Assembly (NCBI GenBank): GCA_964421875.1
Contig: CAYQZD010000183.1
Coordinates: forward strand, 1 to 5,447
Reading direction: 5' to 3'
DNA from: CAYQZD01 sp964421875
GTDB lineage: Bacteria; Electryoneota; Tariuqbacteria; Tariuqbacterales; Tariuqbacteraceae
Length of the DNA: 5,447 nucleotides
The notes under the pieces are model-generated. The model saw only the letters and a list, made by a program, of their open reading frames with translations. It made no database searches and was not told the DNA's origin. A program made the position numbers and the translations under genes. Below are positions 1 through 4,846 of the stretch, in pieces (position 1 is the first letter of the stretch; each line of letters starts with the position of its first letter).

Positions 1-272
1 CAAGATACCAGGAGAAACTCAACAGGTATTTTGTTTTAACACAGAATTAAGGTGGTTTTATTAATGAATAGAAATATTTCGGTTCTTGATTTGGATCAAA
101 ATACAGTTTCCAATTGAGCTTTAATTTCTTTGACATAATTGAACTCCCTTTTGAATATTATATTTAATAATGACTTGTAATAGTTGAGGATCTTTTTTAT
201 GAATACAATTATTAAACACATAAGACTGTTCTGCTGCGAATTAGTAATATAACAATCAATAACATATATAAT
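1..272. other. AT-rich non-coding stretch downstream of the membrane-subunit gene
   Basis: This stretch is clearly more AT-rich than the genes and holds no credible coding region. Two 17-codon open frames on the plus strand (64-117 and 199-252) have purine-rich sequences ahead of their ATGs, but they are too short to call. I found no stem followed by a T-tract that would end the minus-strand operon after position 273. The one clear signal is the FNR-type palindrome at 86-99. On the plus strand there are also promoter-like words: a TTTAAT at 120-125 and a TTGACA at 130-135. The stretch may therefore be the promoter region of a neighbouring gene that lies mostly outside the window. Confidence 0.6.
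86..99. promoter_or_regulatory. Perfect FNR-type binding site (TTGAT-N4-ATCAA)
   Basis: Positions 86-90 read TTGAT and 95-99 read ATCAA, separated by TTGG. This is an exact match to the consensus bound by FNR and related CRP/FNR-family anaerobic regulators. Ten fixed bases would be expected by chance well under once in a window this size, although AT-richness raises the odds. Its centre (92.5) lies about 40 bases ahead of the start expected from a TTTAAT -10 word at 120-125 on the plus strand, close to the -41.5 spacing of class II activation. No gene in that direction is visible, however. Leftward control of a gene beyond position 1 is equally possible. Confidence 0.45.
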
Positions 273-1247
273 TTACCTATACCCCATCCCCCCGGATAGA
301 AGCTCCACCTCAGGGATATGGCTGATTTGCCCCGCCTTGACCAGAATAATCCGCAGCGCCAGCCCTCCTATCAAAATGAAAACCGGCGCGCTCCAGCGCG
401 GCGCGTACCTCCCCAGGCTTTCTCTGATTTCCAGCCAGAGCGGGATAGTTATACCGACACCTATCACGAACACCCAGAAAACTGCAGTAAATTCTCCCCC
501 CAGTAACAGCAATCCCGCACCCTGATGCCCCTCCCCACCGGTCAGCAGCCCGATAAGGAAAAGTATGAGAAAGAGGAATTCGACAATTAGCAGCCCAATA
601 TCCGTCCTGCCGAGCAGGTTCAGCTCCGTTTTAGTGGGTTTGAACAACATATTCCAGGCGGCGGCGGTGGAAAGTCCGCTGACCAGGAACAACGGTCCCA
701 AAAGAGCCGAGTTCCAAAGCGGCCGGGCGGCGAAAGCTGAGAGTAATATCCCGGTATAAATGCCCAGCATCACCCCAAAGACTATATTCAAGGCGGCGGT
801 GGTATTGGGAATCCGAGCGGCGAATTTCTTCAACCAATCCCAGATGGGATTGAGGAATCTGAGCGGCTTGCCGAACGATTCCAGCCCACCCGGCAGGGCA
901 AGGGCGAGAATTTGGGCAGGGTAAACCAGCAGCAATATCCACGCACCCCAGGACATCGGCGACCCGAATTGAAATGTCATATAGAAGCGGTAAACGTGGA
1001 CTTTGTATGACAGGTCTATCCAAAGGAAGAACATCCCAATCGAGAGCAGAATCGGCGCCCATATCGGCCCCAGGCGGACCGTGGAACTCGAATCCCCGCC
1101 CTTCCCGGTCAGCCTCCAGGCGCCGTTCAGTATCATCAAGCCGGCGACCATCCCGCCTAAGAACAGGTAGGCCGCTATGGGCCATTCCCAGATTTCGAGA
1201 TGGGGGTCGATTAACGGCGTATCGCGGAATCGGGTAATTTCTACCAT
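273..1247 (-). CDS. nrfD: NrfD/PsrC-family membrane subunit of a molybdoenzyme complex
   Basis: This is a 324-residue integral membrane protein, the normal length for the NrfD/PsrC family. In that family it anchors the catalytic and iron-sulfur subunits and exchanges electrons with menaquinone. About eight hydrophobic helices can be read, near residues 24-41, 62-80, 97-119, 151-173, 183-200, 216-235, 249-275 and 285-305. Family-like features include the N-terminal WEWPIAAYLFLGG segment, GSPMSWGAW at the start of helix 3, GIYTGILLS in helix 4, and a charged loop with GGEGHQGAG before helix 7. There is no signal peptide or haem-binding motif. The start at 1247 precedes the hydrophobic region and leaves a typical short polar N-terminus; upstream there is only a weak AAGAG purine tract. 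It is the last gene of the set, 131 bases after the iron-sulfur gene. Family assignment is firm; the partner substrate is unknown. Confidence 0.93.
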   Translation of the reverse strand: MVEITRFRDTPLIDPHLEIWEWPIAAYLFLGGMVAGLMILNGAWRLTGKGGDSSSTVRLGPIWAPILLSIGMFFLWIDLSYKVHVYRFYMTFQFGSPMSWGAWILLLVYPAQILALALPGGLESFGKPLRFLNPIWDWLKKFAARIPNTTAALNIVFGVMLGIYTGILLSAFAARPLWNSALLGPLFLVSGLSTAAAWNMLFKPTKTELNLLGRTDIGLLIVEFLFLILFLIGLLTGGEGHQGAGLLLLGGEFTAVFWVFVIGVGITIPLWLEIRESLGRYAPRWSAPVFILIGGLALRIILVKAGQISHIPEVELLSGGMGYR

Positions 1248-1267
1248 TTGAATTTACTCTTAAAATA

Positions 1268-1352
1268 GCGGCAGCGTCTATACGCGAGCCGTGAATTTTT
1301 CCGCTGTACAGCGGATTGCGCGAGGCCGCGATAGAGACCCTCGAATGAGGGT
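1268..1352. repeat. Intercistronic repeat, copy 1 (between the iron-sulfur and membrane subunit genes)
   Basis: Read on the plus strand, this unit begins GCGGCAGCG and continues through GAGCCGTGAATTTTT, a palindromic block and a GCGCGAGGCCGCG block. It ends in a small hairpin, ACCCTC-GAAT-GAGGGT (1337-1352). The same blocks in the same order recur at 2332-2409 and 2410-2499. Positions 1300-1315 are a perfect 16-bp palindrome, TCCGCTGTACAGCGGA. On the transcribed strand the terminal hairpin falls about 26 bases after the iron-sulfur gene's stop, so it could affect mRNA stability or attenuation. On the plus strand it is followed by TTTT, but there is no plus-strand gene to terminate. The unit fills most of the 131-base gap. 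Confidence 0.8.
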
Positions 1353-1378
1353 TTTGCCTCGATTAAAATCCTACTTCG

Positions 1379-1918
1379 TTATAATAAAAAGAAAATACGC
1401 GGCTTAGTACCGGCATCCGGTTTTAATACCCGGATAATTCTGCCTCGCATCAGCTTGTGCAGCTCGCTGCCGGGCTGGTCTAAATCGCCGAAGTTTATCG
1501 CCATAGTGGGACAGGTGGCGGCGCAACCGGGGATTAAACCGGCTTTAACCCGGTGCTCGCAGAAAGTGCACTTGTCGGCGTAGCCCTGAGGATTGATAAA
1601 GCGGGCGTCGTACGGACAGGCGGCAATACAAGCCTTGCACCCCGAGCATTTATCCTTGTCCACCAGCACAATACCGCTGTTCTCTTCTATATATGACGCG
1701 CCGCAGGGGCATACGAACACACAAGGCGGATTGTCGCAGTGGTTACACCGTTCGGAGCGGATTTCCATACGGAAATCGGGAGATTTTCCTGAAACCACCT
1801 CGGTAATCCAGTCCCTGGTGTATCCCGCAGGCACATTGTTTTCCATGAAACAAGATATAACGCAGGCGTGGCAGCCCACGCAGCGCTTGGTGTCGATTAC
1901 CATTCCGTATCTTGCCAT
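1379..1918 (-). CDS. Four-[4Fe-4S] ferredoxin-like electron-transfer subunit (PsrB/PhsB/DmsB type)
   Basis: This 179-residue protein carries sixteen cluster cysteines in four groups. They are C13/C16/C19/C23 (CX2CX2CX3C), C58/C61/C66/C70 (CX2CX4CX3C), C91/C94/C97/C101 (CX2CX2CX3C) and C117/C120/C132/C136 (CX2CX11CX3C). This is the exact layout of the iron-sulfur subunits that pass electrons between a molybdopterin catalytic subunit and an NrfD-type quinone subunit. There is no signal peptide, as is usual when the subunit is exported with its Tat-bearing partner. One small oddity is CPCGAS at 70-75, where CPTGAS is common; C72 is a seventeenth cysteine. Length and the C-terminal TKPRIFF match complete family members. 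The ATG at 1918 is right for the N-terminal GMVID-KRC motif, but no clear Shine-Dalgarno sequence precedes it. It lies 568 bases after the catalytic gene, far more than usual for this pair. Confidence 0.94.
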   Translation of the reverse strand: MARYGMVIDTKRCVGCHACVISCFMENNVPAGYTRDWITEVVSGKSPDFRMEIRSERCNHCDNPPCVFVCPCGASYIEENSGIVLVDKDKCSGCKACIAACPYDARFINPQGYADKCTFCEHRVKAGLIPGCAATCPTMAINFGDLDQPGSELHKLMRGRIIRVLKPDAGTKPRIFFLL

Positions 1919-1963
1919 GATAAATAGGATTTCATTTATTGGTTATTATTAAAGTCTTATATC

Positions 1964-2058
1964 TGTCATTGCGAATCCGCTGTACAGCGGATGAAGCAAT
2001 CTTTAAACTATTATATAACAAATAGATTGCTTCGTCGCTTCGCTTCCTCGCAATGACA
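1964..2058. repeat. MITE-like hairpin element with 11-bp terminal inverted repeats
   Basis: The ends are TGTCATTGCGA (1964-1974) and TCGCAATGACA (2048-2058), a perfect 11-bp inverted pair. Nested inside is a second perfect pair, GAAGCAATCT (1993-2002) and AGATTGCTTC (2024-2033), enclosing an AT-rich loop. Elements with these end sequences are known as dispersed non-coding hairpin repeats in several anaerobic bacterial genomes (from memory, not searched). The arms do not match between the two pairs. The left arm has an 18-bp palindrome at 1975-1992, while the right arm has GTCGCTTCGCTTCC (2034-2047). It encodes nothing and lies in the leader of the iron-sulfur gene. Confidence 0.8.
1975..1992. 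repeat. 18-bp perfect palindrome sharing a 15-mer with the intercistronic repeats
   Basis: ATCCGCTGTACAGCGGAT equals its own reverse complement. Its 15-mer CGCTGTACAGCGGAT also occurs exactly at 1302-1316 and 2346-2360, within copies 1 and 2 of the intercistronic repeat. Here the palindrome occupies the left arm of the hairpin element at 1964-2058, so it looks like a module shared between two repeat types. It could be a protein-binding site or simply a self-pairing hairpin arm. Confidence 0.75.
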
Positions 2059-2084
2059 ATTTCAGAGTTTTACAACAAGCGCTA

Positions 2085-2112
2085 ATTATAGCGGTTCTAA
2101 AAAGGGTGTCCT
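2085..2112 (-). promoter_or_regulatory. Possible internal promoter ahead of the iron-sulfur subunit gene
   Basis: On the minus strand a perfect TATAAT (2085-2090) is preceded, after a 16-base spacer, by AGGACA (2107-2112), a four-of-six match to the -35 consensus. Transcription would start near 2078 and give a leader of about 160 bases that contains the whole hairpin element at 1964-2058. This would let the iron-sulfur and membrane genes be transcribed separately from the catalytic gene despite the long gap. The -35 is weak and the TATAAT sits within a small CGCTA/TAGCG stem, so this is only a candidate. Confidence 0.25.
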
Positions 2113-2119
2113 ATAGTAT

Positions 2120-2196
2120 GTCACTCCCGCGAAAGCGGGAGTCCTGTATCTTATATAAATACAAGAAGATGGATTCCGGCTTTCGCTCGGAATGAC
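2120..2196. repeat. Second hairpin element (CACTCCCGC-GAAA-GCGGGAGT type)
   Basis: The left half contains a perfect 8-bp stem, ACTCCCGC (2123-2130) and GCGGGAGT (2135-2142), closed by a GAAA tetraloop. The right half contains a second stem, ATTCCG (2173-2178) and CGGAAT (2188-2193). The outer ends GTCACTCC (2120-2127) and GGAATGAC (2189-2196) are imperfect inverted repeats, so the whole can fold as one element with two lateral hairpins. Sequences like this are common dispersed intergenic repeats in many bacteria (family-level recollection). No coding content. Confidence 0.7.
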
Positions 2197-2207
2197 GATT
2201 TTCACCC

Positions 2208-2228
2208 GCAATTCTTTTCAAGAATTGC
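2208..2228. repeat. Tight inverted repeat (9-bp stem, 3-base loop)
   Basis: GCAATTCTT (2208-2216) and AAGAATTGC (2220-2228) are exact reverse complements around TTC. There is no T-tract on either side, so it does not look like a factor-independent terminator. It starts about a dozen bases after the element at 2120-2196 and could be the stem of a further small repeat or an mRNA-stabilising hairpin between the catalytic and iron-sulfur genes. Confidence 0.6.
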
Positions 2229-2270
2229 TATAACTTAACATTTCGTGCTTGTTCCTTTAAGATATTCACC

Positions 2271-2333
2271 GGCTATTATGGCTAATATGGTAATGTAAAA
2301 TGGATGCTTATAGCCATCATTGCCATCATAGCC
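2271..2333. repeat. Inverted arrays of a 9-bp motif
   Basis: The right arm is a tandem repeat, GCCATCATT (2313-2321), GCCATCATA (2322-2330), then GCC. The left arm (2271-2291) reads GGCTATTAT, GGCTAATAT, GGT, which is the same motif in the opposite orientation. The arms pair at about 16 of 21 positions around a loop of about 21 bases. The result is an imperfect hairpin built from a period-9 repeat. It directly abuts copy 2 of the intercistronic repeat. Confidence 0.55.
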
Positions 2334-2409
2334 AGTGAATTTTCACGCTGTACAGCGGATTGTGCGAAGCCGCGAAAGAGACCATCGGATGATGGTTCAC
2401 ACCACGAAA
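2332..2409. repeat. Intercistronic repeat, copy 2
   Basis: This copy lacks the GCGGCAGCG start, opening instead at GTGAATTTT (2335). It then has the palindrome CGCTGTACAGCG (2346-2357), the GCGAAGCCGCGAAAGAG block, and the hairpin ACCATC-GGAT-GATGGT (2381-2396), and ends with CACGAAA (2403-2409). It joins copy 3 directly, giving a head-to-tail pair. The block from GCGAAGCC to ACCATC (23 bases) is identical between copies 2 and 3. Confidence 0.8.
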
Positions 2410-2499
2410 AGCGGCAGCGTATCCCGCGAGCCGTGAATTTTTATTCTCCGTTGCGCGAAGCCGCGAAAGAGACCATCTATGATGGTTCACAGCACGAAA
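2410..2499. repeat. Intercistronic repeat, copy 3, overlapping the 3' end of the catalytic gene
   Basis: This copy has the full GCGGCAGCG start (2411-2419) and the GAGCCGTGAATTTTT block, but ATTCTCC replaces the palindrome of the other copies. It continues with the GCGAAGCCGCGAAAGAG block, the hairpin ACCATC-TAT-GATGGT (2472-2486) and a terminal CACGAAA (2493-2499). The catalytic gene's TGA stop (2487-2489) abuts the hairpin, and its last codons are made of repeat sequence. A second CACGAAA lies at 2502-2508, possibly microhomology or a short duplication at the insertion junction. Confidence 0.8.
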
Positions 2500-4682
2500 G
2501 TCACGAAATTGACATTCATCCCCGTCCCCCCCATAATCGGGTCGGTGTTGTATCTGGTCACCAGCGCAGCGTCGTCCGCCCCCCGCTTATTGCTCAAACC
2601 ACGGGGCGTATGCCCGAATCCGTGGACGATGTAAACGCAGTCGGGGCGGATCCGCTCCGTCACTTTGACCGCGATATCGTTGGATTCGACCCCGTCCTGA
2701 TTCCTGAGTTTTATCATTCTGCCGTTCTTTAGCCCCCATTCCGCGGCGATATTTTTGTTCACCCATACTTCATTGGTGTCGATAACCCGGTTCAGCGTCC
2801 GGTTGTTGGTAGTACGGCCGAAGGAATGCACCGGCGCTCTGCCGAAAAGCAGGCGGTAATACCCCTGAGGCGGGTCGCCGTTGTCCTGATAAACCGGAAT
2901 AGGGTCTTGCCCGAAAGCCGCGAGGCGGGCGGAATAAAGCTCGATTTTCCCGGAATTGGTGAAAAAGTCCGGCTGAACGCCATCCTCGAAATACAGGGGC
3001 TGGCGGGGGAATACTTTAACCCCTTCACGCTTCAAATCGTTCAAATCGATTCCTATGGGAGCCAGCCGCATCCTGAGATACTGTTCGATATCGTCCCAGG
3101 GGAAATATTCCTCCACCCCCAGCCGCTTCGACAGCTCCTTCGCCACCCACCAGGGGGGGCGGGTATCATACATCGGCTCGATTACCGGCTGGCGCAGGGC
3201 GATGAAGGGGTCGCGGAAAGCCCCGATGTGGAGGTCGTCGTAGCGCTCAAGGAAAGTGGCGTCGGGAAGCACAACATCCGCCCAGCCCACAATCTCCATC
3301 GGCAAAACGTCGGACACCGCGATGAATTCCAGATGCTGGATAGCCTCCTTGGTCTGTTCCGGCTTGGGGAGGCTTAGCAGGAGGTTGGTCCCGTACACGA
3401 ACCATCCCTTGAGCTGACATTTGGTTTGCGGCGCGGGGAAGGTGGCGTCGCACAACCCTGAAGCCAGCACGTTTCCCGCCAGCGGGTAGTCCTTAATCTG
3501 CAGGTCAGCGCGCTTCACGTTGGCCGGGGGGTAAGGAGGTATCTTAACTTCGGGAACTTCAACCTGACCGGGAAAGAAAAATCCCCCCTTCCTCCCCCAA
3601 CTACCCAGCAGAGCGTTCAGGATGGCGATGGCTCTGGTGCGCTGGGTGTCGTCGCCGTACCAGGTGACATGCCGCCCCGGGTGGACCAGGACTGCCGGCT
3701 TTTGACGGCCCATTTCCCGGGCGGTGTCGCGGATGGTTTCGGGCTTGATGCCCGTGATAAGCCACACTTTTTCCGGAGTATAGGGCTGGACATGGCGCTT
3801 CAATTGTTCGAAGCCGATAGTGTATTTGTCCACATAATCGCGGTCATACAGCCCTTCATTGACTATTACATTCATCCAGGATAAAAGTAGAGCGGTGTCG
3901 GTCCCGGGCTTAATCGGCAGATACCAGTCAGCTTTCCCGGCGGCGACCGAATGGCGCGGGTCCACTACCACTAATTTCGCCCCGGCAGCCAAGGAGTCAG
4001 CGAACTCCTGCACCTGGGTATTGTGCATATTTTCCCCCAGGTGGCAGCCGATGAAGACCAGCATTTTAGAGTTAGCGATATCGGTGCGTTCAGGGGAGCC
4101 GACCTCTTCGCCGAAAGTGAGGTCGAAGCCCACTTCCCTGGGCCCGCGGCACTGAGCGTAGGAGGGGGCGGCGACACTGTTGGTTCCGTAAGCTCGCAAG
4201 AGGTGCTTGATGAAGGTGGCGCCGTAGCCGTGATTGAAGAGCGCCATACAGTCCGCGCCCCACCTTTCCTTGATATGCAGCATCTTCTCGGCGGTGTAGT
4301 CCAGGGCTTCTTCCCAGGAGGCTTCCCGGAAATATTCATCGCCGCGCTTTTTAGTTCGTATCAAAGGCTTTTTCAGGCGGTCAGGGTCGTAAGTCAAACC
4401 GGCGGCTCCGTTGCCTCGGGGGCACAATCTGCCGTTGGAGAGGGGGTGAACCGGGTGACCTTCCAGCTTGGCGATGCGTCCATCATAGACCTTGGCGTTA
4501 ATACCGCACTTCCAGAAGCAGAGTTCACAGAAGGTGGGGACTATACTGTCATAGGAAGCGTCAGCGCCGGGGAGGCTGGCGCTGCGATAACCAGCTTTCA
4601 AATGGTGCGCGGATAGGGCGATTCCCGCGGTCCCCATTCCCGCGATTTTGATGAATTGGCGGCGATTTAGTTTAGTTGACAT
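2487..4682 (-). CDS. Tat-exported molybdopterin oxidoreductase, catalytic subunit (PsrA/PhsA-like)
   Basis: This 731-residue protein is close to the usual length of PsrA/PhsA-type catalytic subunits. It opens with a twin-arginine signal (NRRQFIK, residues 6-12, then a hydrophobic stretch to about 25), so it is exported folded. A [4Fe-4S] motif C52-X2-C55-X3-C59-X27-C87 follows, typical of the DMSO-reductase superfamily. The likely molybdenum ligand is C178, in AQCRGPREVGF. Later family landmarks are the VVVDPRHS segment (238-245), ADVVLPDATFLER (468-480), and the C-terminal molybdopterin-binding domain with FGRAPVHSFGRTTNN (613-627) and NVNFV near the end. It is the first enzyme gene after the MarR regulator. 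The ATG at 4682 gives an intact Tat signal, but there is no Shine-Dalgarno sequence. The substrate is not readable: sulfur, polysulfide, thiosulfate or another oxyanion all remain possible. The final few residues come from an intruding repeat. Confidence 0.93.
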   Translation of the reverse strand: MSTKLNRRQFIKIAGMGTAGIALSAHHLKAGYRSASLPGADASYDSIVPTFCELCFWKCGINAKVYDGRIAKLEGHPVHPLSNGRLCPRGNGAAGLTYDPDRLKKPLIRTKKRGDEYFREASWEEALDYTAEKMLHIKERWGADCMALFNHGYGATFIKHLLRAYGTNSVAAPSYAQCRGPREVGFDLTFGEEVGSPERTDIANSKMLVFIGCHLGENMHNTQVQEFADSLAAGAKLVVVDPRHSVAAGKADWYLPIKPGTDTALLLSWMNVIVNEGLYDRDYVDKYTIGFEQLKRHVQPYTPEKVWLITGIKPETIRDTAREMGRQKPAVLVHPGRHVTWYGDDTQRTRAIAILNALLGSWGRKGGFFFPGQVEVPEVKIPPYPPANVKRADLQIKDYPLAGNVLASGLCDATFPAPQTKCQLKGWFVYGTNLLLSLPKPEQTKEAIQHLEFIAVSDVLPMEIVGWADVVLPDATFLERYDDLHIGAFRDPFIALRQPVIEPMYDTRPPWWVAKELSKRLGVEEYFPWDDIEQYLRMRLAPIGIDLNDLKREGVKVFPRQPLYFEDGVQPDFFTNSGKIELYSARLAAFGQDPIPVYQDNGDPPQGYYRLLFGRAPVHSFGRTTNNRTLNRVIDTNEVWVNKNIAAEWGLKNGRMIKLRNQDGVESNDIAVKVTERIRPDCVYIVHGFGHTPRGLSNKRGADDAALVTRYNTDPIMGGTGMNVNFVTFVL

Positions 4683-4695
4683 AACATTTAATTAG

Positions 4696-4727
4696 AAAGT
4701 TTGAAAGTTGGCAAGTTGACAAGTTCG
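4696..4727. repeat. Four tandem 8-bp repeats just upstream of the catalytic gene
   Basis: On the plus strand the units are AAAGTTTG, AAAGTTGG, CAAGTTGA and CAAGTTCG, all sharing AAGTT at an exact 8-base period. They end 13 bases before the start codon of the catalytic gene. They could be a short microsatellite able to change length, or closely spaced binding sites. They would lie in the 5' leader of the catalytic mRNA if transcription starts upstream. A run of nine A (T on the transcribed strand) follows at 4729-4737. Confidence 0.6.
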
Positions 4728-4754
4728 TAAAAAAAAATCTTAACGCTCATATGT

Positions 4755-4790
4755 TAGGTTAGGTCTTTAGTGAAACGGAGACCTGACCTA
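4755..4790. promoter_or_regulatory. 12-bp inverted repeat between marR-type gene and catalytic gene
   Basis: TAGGTTAGGTCT (4755-4766) and AGACCTGACCTA (4779-4790) pair at 11 of 12 positions around a 12-base spacer, and the mismatch can be a G-U pair in RNA. On the minus strand it lies 57 bases after the regulator's stop and 72 bases before the catalytic gene's start. It may be a leader hairpin, a processing signal or an operator. The T9 tract on the minus strand comes 17 bases after the stem, too far for a standard intrinsic terminator. The rest of the 164-base gap is AT-rich, with a TATATAA word near 4810-4820. Confidence 0.5.
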
Positions 4791-4846
4791 TTATCAACTA
4801 TTACGACAAACTTATATAGGATGAAATGAATTAAGGAATCAGAGAA

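Noticed and set aside
64..252. Two 17-codon plus-strand frames (64-117 and 199-252), each with a purine-rich sequence before the ATG
   Set aside because: They are too short to distinguish from chance in AT-rich DNA, and neither peptide has recognisable features.
631..1185. 184-codon minus-strand frame overlapping the membrane subunit
   Set aside because: The alternative frame is rich in Arg, Pro and Asp with no domain, whereas the 273-1247 frame gives a clear eight-helix NrfD protein.
1337..1356. Plus-strand terminator, ACCCTC-GAAT-GAGGGT followed by TTTT
   Set aside because: There is no plus-strand gene to terminate, and the stem is a conserved block of the repeat whose other copies lack the T run.
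1919..2486. CRISPR array or riboswitch in the long gap
   Set aside because: The repeats are of different kinds without regular spacers, and no known riboswitch core was recognised.
2304..2732. 142-codon open frame on the plus strand
   Set aside because: It runs through two repeat copies and then antisense through the conserved 3' end of the molybdopterin gene. Its translation has no recognisable domain.
4023..4616. 197-codon open frame on the plus strand inside the catalytic gene
   Set aside because: It is antisense to a strongly conserved protein with recognised motifs; the long frame is a by-product of codon bias.
4729..4790. Intrinsic terminator after the MarR-type gene (inverted repeat plus T9)
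   Set aside because: The T-tract begins 17 bases beyond the stem, so it is not a standard terminator. A closer TAAC/GTTA stem is only four base pairs.
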